A stretch of 64,000 nucleotides of DNA from NCBI GenBank assembly GCA_035222895.1, contig JAVYIG010000863.1:124001-188000 (forward strand). The letters are read 5' to 3'. Positions 47,178 through 59,974 of the stretch are shown one piece after another. The position numbers were made by a program, and so were the translations under genes. How positions within the stretch are numbered: position 1 is the stretch's first letter; each line of letters begins with the position of its first letter. The notes beneath the pieces were generated by a model that was not told the DNA's origin, searched no databases, and worked only from the letters and a program-made list of their open reading frames with translations. The DNA is from Strongylocentrotus droebachiensis. Lineage: Eukaryota > Echinodermata > Echinoidea > Camarodonta > Strongylocentrotidae.

Positions 47178-47337
47178 ATTATTATCATTCTTATTATATT
47201 TTATTCTTAATATCATTATTATTATTATTATTATTATCATCATCATTGTTATCATCATTATTATGATGATTATTATTATGATGATTATTATTATCATTAC
47301 TATCATCATTATCTGGAGTAGTAGTAGAAATAGAAGA

Positions 47338-47375
<38 letters not shown>

Positions 47376-47420
47376 CAGTAGTAGCAGTAGTAGTAGCAGT
47401 AGTAGTGATATCGGCATCAT
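47130..47420. repeat. Trinucleotide arrays (ATT)n, (ATC)n and (AGT)n
   Basis: ATT/ATC units at 47135-47310, then AGT units at about 47335-47405. Long open frames on both strands here encode runs of Leu, Ile, Ser, Thr or Asn and are microsatellite artefacts. Confidence 0.9.
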
Positions 47421-48175
47421 CTTCTTCATCATCACCCTTATGTCTCTCGAAGACCACGAGGCAATGATGACACTGACTTGACGCTATTATATATTGCTGA
47501 CAAAAAGGCCATGATTTAGTCTGGAGGTTAAAAATCGAAGTAGAATGATAATCATCTCTAAGGAAAAACAAGCTCAACGTATGAGGTCAGTCTTTACCTC
47601 CCCCTGTCATTGTAACACAGCACTGAGGACCATATTATTTGCATTTTACTGTAAAGTATCCAATACAGGTAATTAGACAGGTGAGACATCGCGGAGTGAA
47701 GATGATGGGTTGGTAGATATATTTTTTTCATTATCATAAAAGCAGTTTCCCTTCCGCACGAATGCCGTTCACTGACCTGGAATCAAGATTGAATGGTTAC
47801 TAGGGTACTTAGATCTCAAATTTTGATTAGTAAGGTAAATAATATCCTATATAAGAAAAGATGTTATGGTTTCGGTTTATTTGCAACTCGTTTGTATGGA
47901 CGTATCACAACCTCTGTATTTAAAATTTTCTACTAGCTAGGCAATTCCCTAAATCATGCGGGCAAATTTTTCGGAGCAATTACTTAAATAGTCTAGAGTC
48001 TTTGGCTTTGATTTTAATCGACCTTTCTGGGGAATAATGAAAGACATTACATGATTGTTAAGAGTAGGTCGGAATTGTCATGCAGATGTCTGCTACGTTG
48101 CTATATGGGGAGGGATGGAGTGGACCAGAGGGATAAAGAAAGGTAAAAAGGTAGATTGTTAGGAAGAAAGTGTGT

Positions 48176-48200
48176 GTGAGAGAGAGAGAGAGAGTGAGGG

Positions 48201-48236
<36 letters not shown>
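48176..48236. repeat. (GA)n microsatellite
   Basis: Two GA blocks split by GTGAGGGAAGTA. A TATC/ATCT-rich run follows at 48660-48725. Confidence 0.85.
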
Positions 48237-48237
<1 letters not shown>

Positions 48238-49042
48238 AATAAATATTATTAGTTCTCATAGTTTCACACATTCATGAATAGATTCCAAGCGAATAGGAGA
48301 GAAAGAGTGATACACCGGATCATAAAAGTGAACCTTATATATACAAGCCAGTAGAAATCAAACAGGATATGAGAGTCTACTCCTCCACCACACCAGCTCC
48401 CCATCCCGAAATAAAATATGTCAACACGGTAAACAGTAAAACCCAACCCAACCCTGATAGAAATGAAATGTCGCCAGCTTGTGGCTACGTCATGTTTAGG
48501 CGTCTTCATGGTTCAGATGGACCATGCTATTTTGGAAGGAGTTACGCTTTAATAAAGATCATATTCGCACACCTAAATCTTTATTTTTTGTATGCTTATA
48601 AATATCTGAAGCTATCATGATAATTTTAAACATGAAAATAGAAAAATATTAACACCGTTTATATATCTATATATCTATCTATCTATTTACCTATCTACAT
48701 AATTAAATCTCTCTATCTATACATTTATGAACGGAGTATCTGATGAAAGTATATTTTATCAATTCTTTTGCAGTAGTTTGTTGTCGTCCAGTCTTTGAGT
48801 CTTCTATGAAGTTTAAACTGAAAGGTCTGTTACCTTACATCTTTTTAAATGTAATTATCCCTCTTTTTTAACATTATAATCGCCGATATGTTTTTAAAGC
48901 TTCGATAAAGCTGAGGCTATTTCTCTAATAACTAGATTTGAATAACGTAAACACAAGATTAGCTCATACCACAAATAATTATTATGCACTCTACATCAAG
49001 AGATATGCCCTTCAGTGACACAGAAATCTATATCGTCCCTTG

Positions 49043-49290
49043 GGGGAAAAAACGTGTAAAAGCACGTAAATTTTACCTTTTTTGGAGATGGGCCCCCCCC
49101 CCCCCATTCCCTCCTTTCTTCTCTTCCAATTACCCCAGGGGGATAACTTTCGAGGGGTAATTGTCCTCGGGTATTGTTGTCCTTGGTTGTACGTGGGGGG
49201 GGGGGGATTGTGCTAGGGGGTAATTTTCAATGGTGGGGGTAATTGCCCTAGGGGATAATCTTCCAAGGGGTAATTGTCCCGATACGGAAA
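49043..49290. repeat. Low-complexity repeats downstream of the tRNA pair
   Basis: 49043-49100 (AAAAAACGTGTAAAAGCACG, ending GGAGATGGGCCCC) recurs in the same direction at 49826-49883, on the far side of the tRNAs. Between 49135 and 49285, variants of GGGGTAATTGTCC recur about seven times with irregular spacing. Confidence 0.55.
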
Positions 49291-49309
49291 CAAAATCTAC
49301 AATTCTGTT

Positions 49310-49382
49310 TACCTCCGGTGGGACTCGAACCCACAATCCCCGGTTTAGAAAACCGGTGCCTTATCCATTAGGCCACGGAGGC
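49310..49382 (-). tRNA. tRNA-Arg (anticodon TCT)
   Basis: A 73-nt intronless cloverleaf: acceptor GCCTCCG pairs with CGGAGGT (G1-T72 wobble, as in animal tRNA-Arg-CCT), discriminator A. The anticodon stem CCGGT/ACCGG encloses loop TTTCTAA, so the anticodon is TCT. The T arm is GTGGG TTCGAGT CCCAC. A and B box promoters (TGGCCTAATGG and GGTTCGAGTCC) are intact. A T4 run follows about 15 nt downstream on the minus strand. No CCA is encoded, as expected for a nuclear gene. Confidence 0.95.
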
Positions 49383-49646
49383 GGATGATGAAAGTGTTTC
49401 TCTTAAGAATTTATTCTGTTAAAAATGAACCATCTGGCGCTGGTCATCTCAGCTTGGATTCGTGGGCACGTGACATTCCGATATTGGAGTTCCAATAAAT
49501 AAAATGTATGCAACATCTGGCAGAATTGCAAAGATGCACAATGGATAATTGAGGATTTCCACAGCGTTGGCTGTAACAAATCAAGAAGAAATTAAGATAA
49601 AAATAATAACTAACTAATTACAAAAAAATATTTAAAAAAATCTATT

Positions 49647-49719
49647 CACCTCCGGTGGGACTCGAACCCACAATCCCCGGTTTAGGAAACCGATGCCTTA
49701 TCCATTAGGCCACGGAGGC
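49647..49719 (-). tRNA. tRNA-Arg (anticodon CCT)
   Basis: Nearly identical in sequence to the tRNA-Arg-TCT 264 bp away, with the same arms, but the anticodon loop reads TTCCTAA, giving anticodon CCT. One stem pair is T-G (TCGGT/ACCGG). The discriminator is G. A run of seven Ts follows at about 49634-49640 on the minus strand and would end polymerase III transcription. The close similarity suggests duplication followed by an anticodon change. Confidence 0.95.
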
Positions 49720-49825
49720 CTTCGGAATTCAAAGTACCTCATAAAATTGTAATCTGTTAATAAAATGAATCGCTTAAATAATATTTTATATCTAAGGTCT
49801 GTGGCGGATCCAGGAGGGGGGACTG

Positions 49826-49980
49826 AGGGAAAAAAACGTGTAAAAACACGTTAATTTTACCTTTTTTTGGAGATGGGCCCCCTCCCCTGGCGCTCAAGGG
49901 GGAGGGGGAGTGATTTTTCAAATTTTCGAGGGCCAAACAAATAAATTAGTGCTCACTAACTCCCCCCCCCCCCCCCCCCA
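49826..49980. repeat. Second flanking copy plus G-rich and C-run sequence
   Basis: GGAGATGGGCCCCCT ends the copy matching 49043-49100. A GGCGGATCCAGG-type block precedes it at 49803 and a C run lies at 49961-49979. Confidence 0.5.
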
Positions 49981-52740
49981 CTGAGCGAATTATCGGCCGG
50001 TTGTTTAGCCACTAAATATTTGTACCCCTTCAAACTTTGATCTGTGACTTTGGCGACAACTCTCAAATTTCGGATACGATTATCAAAATAAGCATTGAAT
50101 ATCAAGAGGACATTTAACATACGGAAGTAATACAACCCTTGAGACTAGCTCATCATGTTTTGAAAAATTGTATATGTGCTTCTTTTCCGTGTACTCTGAA
50201 AGTCTGTTTTCTGTATTAAAAATAATAACTAAAGATGGTGGTACACTGTAAAAATACCATGACATAATTCATAAACATTTAGAAAACGAATAAAAACAAA
50301 CAAACGTTCTCTCTGAATAAAGTAATTGAAGATTACTAATCAGTATTGAATCCACATATTCTATTTCATGAAGGTTAACCGAGTCTTAAAATATCAATTT
50401 GTTTAAGTTTACCGTTATTCATCTTTGATGCATTTCTTTGGTTTAAGGGTATTTTCTAAAGTACAAAAAGATTATCCCATCTTATTAACGGTGATTTTAA
50501 CATGCTGGTATATGCCTTTTAACACTACCAAGAGGCATTAGTAACAACAAACGACATTATTATATGTTCCAGGTATGGTTGATGTATCTGTATTTTGATT
50601 GGACATCCGAGACTGATCACGTGACACTGACGTTTTGGTGATGCGCCAACGCCTACTCTAAGGTAACAACTGACTACATATTATTTCAGAGTGATTCGGG
50701 GACCCTCGTTTAAGTATTAAGTAGTGTTTAAATCAGTTACAGAAGAATAGTGACAATAAAGATTGAGCACCGTTACCATTTTGGAATAATTATCTCATAT
50801 AATTTGATCTGCTAAAGAAAATGCGAGGAATAAAAATGTATATGATTTAACTAAACACAACTTACAAGTGAGCCCCTGTAAAGTTGGATTGCTGAAGTAC
50901 ATAAACTATTCAGCTGAATTCTGAGAAGTTCATCTTTACGTGCTTTATAAAATCATAATTGTATTTTTGATAGAGTACGGTGAGAAAAGATACATCTTTG
51001 AACCCCTTGTTTATAGAAGAAAAGCAAGCGACATCCTACCGTAATCTTTTCATTTTTATCTTTTAACTTGTTTAGTATTGGTTCTTGTCAAACACAGTAA
51101 TCAAATTCAATCCTCAGTTCCTTACCAGATCTACACAATATTCATGATCTTTAGAATGATAAATATCATGACTGATTTTGGCTCTGCGTAGGTGGAACTC
51201 AAGTGAAAGTCATATTGACATATTGAGGAAAGAACTGCAAAGCAAACATGGAGTCGACTAATATTTGAATCCCAATAACTGTTGACTTTTTAATGGAGCC
51301 GTCATAGATCATCGGAGAAATCTGCTTTGCTAGATGAAGTTGTAAATTCGAGCATTTTGTCGTAGGCGTTTAACGATGACAGTAAATGCGCCATTTACGG
51401 CATTTAAAACAACACAACGTATGTAACGAACAGTCAGTGGTGCAATAAGTGAAGTTAAAGGGAGAAGCAACCATTATTCATACTCTATTACACAACAAAC
51501 ACATATTTAAAATCTAAAAGAGAAAAGGTATCTTTACAAATTTGTTCAATGTAATTTGAAGGTTACATGACTTACACAGTGCACTATTTACAGCAACAAC
51601 AAAGAGAAACAAACAGTACAACTTTGCTAATGTTGGGATTATGTCATGACCGTTTTTTATATTTAAAATGAAAATTTGAAATAATGATATCTTCTTCTAT
51701 ATGTCAGAGGTTCTCATTAACTGATATTCTTGGTTTACCTTATTTGTTGAGATCCAATGTTGCACCCTTAGGACCCAAACCTCAGAATATATTGAAGTAA
51801 CAAACATATTTCTTTCTTTTCCTTATGGGGGTAAAGGGGAATATCCGTGTTTGTTAGGTAAAGTGTATCCGAGGTAATATTTTATTCAAAGTACGCGCAT
51901 ATTCCACGAGTAGAATCCATACTGATGTGACTACATCCAGGGTAAATAATAAAAATTATCATATTATTACTCTCCTTTTAACTCGATATTGTGTAATTTT
52001 ACCCAAATTTTTAGAGTGTACAAAATCCTAGATCCTTCGTCCTGTCGTATTGTGATGGTAAAAGCACCTTCTTTCAATTCCTTTGATACTATATCTTTTA
52101 AGACATGAGTTCATGAGAGATACTTATGGGACACCAACCACAGTGACCATCGAGTACAAAATATTGCGGGAAGCTATATTTATATATTATGCCTGTTTCT
52201 TTCTCTCCTTATTGTATCGAAAGGTTTCTTTATTTGTCTGCAAGGTTTTATATGGCAAGAAACAGACCATCATGACATCATCTAGCAATTTGTTATGTCC
52301 GTTATCTGCCAAACAATCTTTCTTTGCGTTTTTCTTCTTGCCTCTGTCATGATATCTTCCCTCTTTGGTCTGGTATAACTTATGTTAATCTGTTTGAAAA
52401 CATTTTGTTCTTTGTCATTTACTCTTTTTTTTAAATCCCATATCCTCCCATCTCTATTTTTTTCTCAAAGTTATCTAAACTTGTTCATCTCCTTATTTCT
52501 TAGGTTGTATACATAATTCGACCTATAGAAGAATTCTTGATTTGTTTCTTTATATTCATATGAAGGTATTTCAATTTTTATAAGCAAAAAAACACACACA
52601 AAAACACACAAAAATATTACTATTTTTCCGTCTTTTCGTTTAATCTTTAATGTCTCCTACCCCTCTTTATAGAAATATAGTTCAATTAATTCCCCCCACC
52701 ATTGTTGTACATTTCTTATACCAAGGAATTCAATACACCC
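49981..52740. other. Intergenic, AT-rich, nothing recognised
   Basis: About 2.7 kb without domains, tRNAs or clear repeats. Open frames are short and of low complexity. Confidence 0.55.
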
Positions 52741-52746
52741 GATCAA

Positions 52747-53352
52747 ACCCTAATCTACGTGCTTACATACTTGCTTTGATCCGGTTTGATTAATTACTGG
52801 ATTCCATAATCATTCCAAATATATACATCCTTTATCATGGACAATAAGATACAAAATTCGTTGATAAGAAAGAACAATTTGAGTAAATATAAATACTGTA
52901 AATGCACATAAATTACTATAGCAAACATGTAAGTGCTGAAGCGTATATATTTGTATTTCTTCCTATCCCATTTAATGTCATCATATATTTTGAACCATCA
53001 CGGTGCAAGACCTCTGTCTCTCTCTGTATCTCTGTTTCTCCCTCTCTCTCTCTTAATTCCCTCTCCCTTTCCCTTATTTTATTAATATCCTTCTCTGTAG
53101 ATTGCTTATACACAAAACAAACCCTAATCTACGCGCTCACATATTTGATTTGATTTTCGGGATTCCATAATAATAATTATACCATACATTTAAATTATCA
53201 TGGACGATGAGATTCTTTGATTACGATCGCATGTAAATTACAGTAAACATAAGTGCTCAAACGTATATGAGCTATATTTCTTACTCCCCCCCCCCTCATT
53301 TTAATGTAATCATATATAATTATTTAAACCGACACGGTGCAAGCCCTCTCCC
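52747..53352. repeat. Two-copy direct duplication, about 370 bp offset
   Basis: First copy 52747-53020, second about 53115-53352. Shared blocks in order: CAAACCCTAATCTACG, GGATTCCATAAT, TATCATGGAC, CACGGTGCAAG. Each copy is followed by a CT-rich tract, longest after the second. Confidence 0.7.
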
Positions 53353-53357
53353 CCGCG

Positions 53358-53361
<4 letters not shown>

Positions 53362-53424
<63 letters not shown>
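53362..53424. repeat. (CT)n microsatellite, about 31 units
   Basis: Uninterrupted CT run, with further CT-rich sequence to 53470. Open frames on both strands translate to Ser-Leu or Arg-Glu runs and are not genes. Confidence 0.95.
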
Positions 53425-53429
<5 letters not shown>

Positions 53430-53474
53430 TCTCTCTCTCAATACTCCCTCTCTCCCTTATTTTCATCACTCTCC

Positions 53475-55260
53475 TTCTCACCGCTATCAAACAAAGGACT
53501 CTCGCGGGCAAGACCACTTGTTCGTGTCTATCAGAAGGGGATTGGAGCCCAAACCTCAAGGGGAAGTTTTATTTTTATCATTTTCGTTTTTTTACCGCCA
53601 ACAAATTACTGCAGGGATGCGTTGATAAACCATGCCAGGGAGCAGGCGATAATATTATCAGACTTATAGATACAAACATGCCATGAGTTATCATCCCCCA
53701 ATGTTTCACGGATGGAGAACCAGGTCACACGTCTTTGAAAGGGTCATATAATGTCACAAAGGGAAAAGGAAATTTAGTGGAAAGTAAATTTTCGTAATAG
53801 GCACAAATGTAATTAACTACAGCGTGCAATGTGTATATTAATAGCTTTGTGATACTGCTTGCCATATCGCAGATGAAAATATCTTAGACAAAACACTGGC
53901 ATTAAATATATATGCATATACATGTATATAATACATACATCGGTAAGCATTCTCGATCACCTTTATTCTTTTGTTTTCTTCGCTCTCTTATCCTTTTGTT
54001 CCTCTTTTCTCGTTCTTCTCCTTCTATTATCCTGTAGTATCATCATAACTTTTTTTCTTTTCCACCATCACAATATCATGCCTATGTACCTCATGATAAT
54101 CTCCTTCTTCATATTAATTATCATCGCCAATGTCCGTATAATTCCCCGGACAAACTTATTCCCCGGACAAAATTCCCCCACCCCATCATCTATCCTGGAC
54201 GCGGACAAGTTGCTCCCTAATACTGTACTTTACTTGACTTAACATAATATTGCCCGGGCAGGTGTATATATCACTCTTTCGTTTCACTTAAGTGACTTTA
54301 TAAGTCTTTCCTCTCCCTCTTCTTAACTTATATTTTTTATATTTTGCCAGTATAAATTATTTATAATTATTAAAAGACAGAACAAAGAGCGAGTTCTTAG
54401 TATCAACCTAAATCGTGACATGTTATGCAGTCAAAACACATAATAAAAAAAGTCATCTCATGGCCCAATGCTAACCGTGGCATGTTATTCAATGTCATTG
54501 GACGTTTGGACAAACTTGAAGCAACCCTTGCCAATGATAAATACAAACAGTGACGCCCCCATTCAGTCTTGGCTACCGGTTATTAGGTGGTACAGGAGTG
54601 CGGTCCACCGAGCCAGCCCCCCGTCCCTTGGTTCCAGGACCCCGATAGAATGTTCGACAACACATGACACAGGTTTGTGACAGGGTTTTATCCACAGGAA
54701 GAGGGGGTGCTATTCTAGTCTAGACGCGGGTTTCCGCAGAAAATATCATATCAAAACTATTGGAAATAGCATCCAGCGGGGGTGCTGCTGCACACACACC
54801 TTGTAAAGCTTCTCCAAGAAGATTGGTTTTAGGCTTTCCAGAGAACAAAGATGGCCTGGTAAGTGCCCTCTTTTCTCTTGTTCTTTCCTAACAGTTGTTT
54901 GGGATTTCAGGTTTTCATTCTGGGCCGGACAGTAGGGGTTACAGCGGAATGGCGCAGCCAGAAAGAGAAATGATATCGGATTGATCAAACACAGGGGTCG
55001 ATAACTAGAACCAGGATTCGAATGGTGGTATCAATGTCATGCGACAAGACTCAAAATAGAGCATAACCCTACATTGTTTCGTCAAGTCTTTGTCCCTTAA
55101 TGCTTCTGGTTCTTACTCGATTTGATCTAAACTGCTGAATAAGCCATGATGTAATATACCCAGGTCAGGCTACTCTCCAAAGTTATCTCCATTTATAAGA
55201 CTTTCTACATGTATATTATCTCTTTAAAAAGCTCAGAATATATCTGCAAACTGGGATTGA
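53475..55260. other. Intergenic, no gene recognised
   Basis: CCCCGGACAAA-like units recur at 54140-54180, related to the GGGGTAATTGTCC variants near the tRNAs. The rest is unremarkable. Confidence 0.5.
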
Positions 55261-55267
55261 AAGTAAA

Positions 55268-55345
55268 AGTAATAATAATAATAATAATTATAGTGCTTAT
55301 ATAGCGCCTAACACTTACTTTGTCAGAAGTCTCTAAGACCATTAT
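55268..55345. repeat. SINE-like end with (AAT)n, inverse copy at 62.95 kb
   Basis: (AAT)n, then AGTGCTTATATAGCGCCTAA and ACTTTGTCAGAAGTCTCTAA. The same stretch occurs inverted and almost identical at 62950-63015. Confidence 0.65.
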
Positions 55346-55979
55346 CATACAATTACAATCCTAATGCATTAAAATGTGCCACTGTATATTGCCCTCAAAC
55401 GCATTGTAAGAGCATTATAACAAATGATTTGCATTGTAATGACTGTTCATATTTTGATAATCAAATTCAGCAGAAATCGTGTTAAAAATCCCTTTCTTAG
55501 AATTGTTCGGTATTCACTTCTCCTTTGCCAGAACAGGGTTGTACTACAACTTACTGCATAATATTGCTAAGTTTGCATTTATACCTCAATTAATTTGAAA
55601 CTAAAATGTCTTAATCGCGAGTATTTCCGCCCCTCTAATCCACCTGGGACGTGAATGCACCAACAGTGATAATCCATATCGGTTAATCATGTATTAAATC
55701 AATGATAAGATCGGCAGACAGGAAGAAAACAAAATCTCACTTCTGCGCAGAACTTTGTGACTAACTCGTGTCAGGAAAACCAGCGAAGTTCCGCAGAAAG
55801 TACAATGAGTATAGTTTGAATGAAGACGTGCAGGGTAAAAAAAAGTACATGCTGCAGAAGTTGAAGCAAACTCTTTTGCATCACAGAAAGGGTATTCTTG
55901 ACAGAATGATTAGTTTTTTTTTATACAGTCGGGGCAGTGTTTTGTTAATAAAAAAGAATGATAGCGATGTTGATTTGGA

Positions 55980-56380
55980 TGGCTAGTGATGAGATTGACG
56001 AAAATGATGACGACGATCGTGGTGACGGTGTAATTAAAAGTGATGATGATGATTGGCGGCGGTGGTGGTGGTGGTGATGATGGTTATGATGACGATAATG
56101 ATGATGATGTTTGTGATGGTAGTGGTATGTGATGATGATGGTGATGGTGGACTGGTGCTGGCACGGTGGTGACGACGATGACGATGCCGATGGCTGTGTT
56201 TTGTGATGTTGGTAGGAGTTGTGGTGGTAATGATGTTGATAATGATGTTTGTGGTGGTGATAGTTGTAACAATGATGCAAATGATGTTTGTGGTGGTAGT
56301 GGTGGTGGTGGTGGTGGCAACGATGGTATATAGTGGTAATGATGATGGTGATGGTCATGGCGGTGGTGGCGATGCTAAAA
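55980..56380. repeat. GAT/GGT-rich minisatellite
   Basis: Irregular GATGAT and GTGGTG units over about 400 bp. The minus-strand frame of 146 codons is a His/Ser/Thr run, an artefact of the repeat. Confidence 0.85.
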
Positions 56381-56389
56381 CACATTGAT

Positions 56390-59068
56390 CATAACATTTT
56401 GGTGGTCATGTCTTTGTTATTGGTGACGAACATTAGGTTTTTTAAAATATTGATTACAATGAAGGAAAAGAGGTGATTGATCCCTACAAGTATAACAACG
56501 AACTCCCATGTGACTGCAATTATCATGCCTTTTGTCAGGAGAATAATGAAACAAGGGTCATGGAAAAAACAATTGCCGCCATGCCAGAATCATCAAAACC
56601 AATAAAGGGGAGCTTTCCTTCAACTATCTAACATTAAAGGAAATGATGCAAAACAAGTCAAAAAGTGGGATGATTACTCCCAAGACAAACGTCCACTAAG
56701 ATAATTCTCCAGAGTTATCGAGTTAATGACATAAAAATGGACCCCCAAACCAAGCTAAAGTCATTAATGTTACAAGTAACAAAACATGGTCTAAGCAATA
56801 TCCGACGAAATGTATTACTCTAAAAAAGGGTTAAGAATATAGACCTACATCAAATTAACAAGAATACTTCTTCAAAAGGTACACGAACTATGCAGTTTTG
56901 TTATGAAGTATCATGTTACAATCACATCTTGTCAAAAACCCAAAATGTTAGTGAATTAAGACAGTTTTGGATGAATCATCACAAGAGTCAGGCTTTCTGC
57001 ATAAATTGTTCATTTTAGCCTGAATTCGTGCACCACAGAGGACCTTTAGCTCGTATTACAAGATGATAAGGGGGAAAAGATACTGTTAAGAGAGTAGGAA
57101 AAAAAGCGGGAAATTGCAATCGAAACTCGGTTGAGTCAATCAGAATTATTTATCGGAAGTAAGGGAGGGGTGAAGGAGCCCCGTGACACCCTTAAGTAAA
57201 CTCGGTATTGAAGGGGGTATACCCACATGAGGTGCGACGATAGTGAGACGGGCTTACTTTGCATCTTAGATACACCGAGGTACTTGTTGTCCCCGAGCTC
57301 GAACACTCATCTTAGTCATGTTATCAAACTTTCATTTTTTGTCTTGCCTGCTCTAAGTCCTCTTGCATGAGTAAGCATCTTAACGTCGATCTAAAAAGTG
57401 CTCAATTTACTTTGTAATATCTTTATCTTTTGCATTTTCATCAGGCTTTTTGTGGGTTGTCTTTTCGTTGATTTTAAATCTTTTTGATTTTTTTTTGTGT
57501 GGCTATATTGTCGTTTAACATTGATAATGTCTTTCAGATCTAATTGTCAAGAAAGATATGAATTATGTCTCTCTATTCGAAATTACTCACTTGTAATCAA
57601 TTGTTTTTTAGTCCAGTCCAAATGGCAACCCCAGGCTAAGCCCACTCGACAACCCGGTCCTCTGAAAATAACTGCTAGCCATCAATCTCCAGGATAGTTG
57701 CTCCCGGACGACTGCCCCTCCCGAAAACTACCTTAAAGCAATTACCCTTCTTCAGTACTATCCCTTTTCTATTGGACACAAGACATGTTTGAGGAACTAG
57801 GTGGGTGGGTGGGGGGGGGGGGGGGGTATGAGGGGGGTATTTTCATCGTTTTACTACTAGATAGTTGAATGGGATTGCTCTCTGTGTACTACTTGTCCTA
57901 GGCCAAGGGAGTGGTTTTCAAGGGTATGGCAGTCCAGTATTTGTCTCGGAGAATAGGTTTGGGCACAGATTTAAATAGTGACTTTACCTGAACAATGGCA
58001 GCTCCCTCCCCGATGGACAGCATTCCTAATTTTTCAATTCTATTTCTGTCAATACTGGTTCCATATTAAACCTCGAATGCCCTCTGAAGTTTCAAATGAT
58101 ATCAAATAATACCGCAATATTTATAGATGACGGTGATGCTAATTAGAAAAGTTCATCGATGGTAGACTGAGATTGATGTAAAAGTCCGAAACCAGTCAGG
58201 ATATAACAAAATGGACGGCAGCTGGCGCTAACCAATTATTGTGAACCGAGGTGCATGCGTAGAGGAGATTTAGGATTAACCTTGTTAATCTCGCGGAAAG
58301 GAGTGGAAGTGACAGAGAAAACAAGCGAGAAATTAGCAAAAAGGAGTTTTAAAAGATAGATATTCGACTCTCAATGGAATAAAATGATATTGTAGGTCGG
58401 TAATTTGTTTAGACAGAAGTAGGTTTCCACACTGTGGTATTGTCTGTGGCAAACTGGAAGGATGTGTAATTACAGCATTTAGAGAGGTTAGTTTTTTAGG
58501 GTAGGGTGCACTTTAAAGTATGATCTAAAACAAAAATGGGTTGAAGAAAATTTGAATAGGATCAAATCAAAAATTAATGAGACTGAAACACCCGAGGAAT
58601 ACATCCTGACAGATTTGACGAAATAATTACTGCACTGTTGATGTTTAGTTTTAAAATGTTCTTCATAACGATAATTCTTGGGTTTTCGTTTTACAAATTT
58701 GGAAAGGTTATTCTCTTGGGTTATTTGATCTACTGTAACATACTTTTCGCTGTACTATTTTCTGTGATTTTTATTTTAAAAAAGTTCTTACCATGGGGGA
58801 GGGCTGTGCTTTCTGCCCCTTGCTTATATTTCTTATTGAGCATGCCATATGGACACATTATTGAATGTTTTTACCTCCTCCATATCATCCTCCTCCTCTT
58901 TCTTTATTTTCCTTGTATTCTCTTCTCTGAATGAATAAAGGATAAAGAAGGGTAAGTCGCAAGTCGATCGGGAAGGAAGTGGGTGTCAAACGCTTGTATT
59001 GGAAGTCATTGTTAAAGAGGAACTGCAACAGTGTTCTCCACGGTTGGACACCTCTATGCACTGAACCA
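56390..59068. other. Intergenic, no gene recognised
   Basis: Includes a GGGT/G run at 57801-57838 next to a CCCGGACGACTGCCCC block (57700-57720) of the GGACAATTACC type. A 98-codon plus-strand frame at 58638-58934 is hydrophobic and AT-rich, with no family signature. Confidence 0.5.
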
Positions 59069-59208
59069 GAGCCCTGTTTCATAAAACTTGATATCAATAA
59101 CAAATTACATGAATGTTATAAGATATTGAAATTGTGGCATCTGATTGGCTGAGAGCAAATTTATCGTAGAATTTAGAATTTTGTTATACATAACAAGTTT
59201 TATGAAAC
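59069..59208. mobile_element. Palindromic MITE, same family as 2820-2968
   Basis: GCCCTGTTTCATAAAACTTG at the left and TAACAAGTTTTATGAAACA at the right, with the shared centre ATCTGATTGGCTGAGAGCAA. Its right end stops where the next element begins. Confidence 0.8.
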
Positions 59209-59213
59209 ATAAA

Positions 59214-59396
59214 GGCCCGAATTCACAAAGCAAGGTTTGAGCTCAGACCAAGGTTTGAGCTCAAACCTCCTTTTGTTTCGCCAAACCTCCTTTTTTTTGT
59301 TCTTTACAAACCAGGTTTGTAAAAAACGCGTAAAACGCGTCGTATGACGCACATAAACCTCGGTTTGTCGACAAACCTCCTTTGTGAATTCGGGCC
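59214..59396. mobile_element. MITE abutting the previous one
   Basis: Ends GGCCCGAATTCACAAAG and CTTTGTGAATTCGGGCC are a 17-bp perfect inverted repeat. The interior has repeated AAACCTCC and GGTTTG blocks in both directions. Non-coding. Confidence 0.8.
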
Positions 59397-59399
59397 AAT

Positions 59400-59970
59400 G
59401 ACTTCAGAATACTAACATCTGAATCAAATTACATACAATCTACAAGGTATTTTATAACATAGCGCCTTTCTTCGTGGTTACAAAGCGATTTGTACATTTC
59501 TCCACGAGGTTTGGGCCACTTAAACATAAAGATGTCGCTTTCAGAGACCACGCAACTGAGCCGATACAAAACATTGACATGGAAATATAGTAAATGGGAC
59601 TTCAGAAGTTTCTAGTCCACAGATACAAGAACGTTTTTGTGTTGATGAATGCAGTTATCCCCATCAGTCTTCATTTTAATTTTCTCCCGACCTTTTCTTC
59701 TATTTTCCCATTCTCCTTCCTTTTCGCAATTTAAAATGCTCTCACTTTTTTTTAAAAATCTTGGGGAGCGTCACCAGCTAGAGACTTAAATGGAAGAGGG
59801 GAACGTCTACTTTTAAAATTAAACCGGTCAGATTTTCAACGCTATTAGGTATTCCTGTTTTTTTCAAAGAAGAAGAAAGAGAAATAAAATGTAAGAAAAT
59901 ATATAAAATAAATATTTGCGATCTGCCGACAGCTTGTAAAAATTACAATTTTGCAGACAAAGAATGTATG
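59400..59970. other. Intergenic, possible SINE-like fragment
   Basis: TTTATAACATAGCGCC at 59451-59466 recalls the AGCGC repeat ends elsewhere in the window. The rest is AT-rich with no recognised content. Confidence 0.4.
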
Positions 59971-59974
59971 GGGG

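Noticed and set aside
47064-47577. Long open frames of Leu/Ile or Asn/Thr runs
   Set aside because: They are translations of (ATT)n, (ATC)n and (AGT)n arrays; both strands are open for the same reason.
53267-53686. 139-codon plus-strand and 79-codon minus-strand frames
   Set aside because: Both are driven by the (CT)n run (Ser-Leu and Arg-Glu repeats).
55945-56385. 146-codon minus-strand frame rich in His
   Set aside because: Product of a GAT/GGT minisatellite; no domain.
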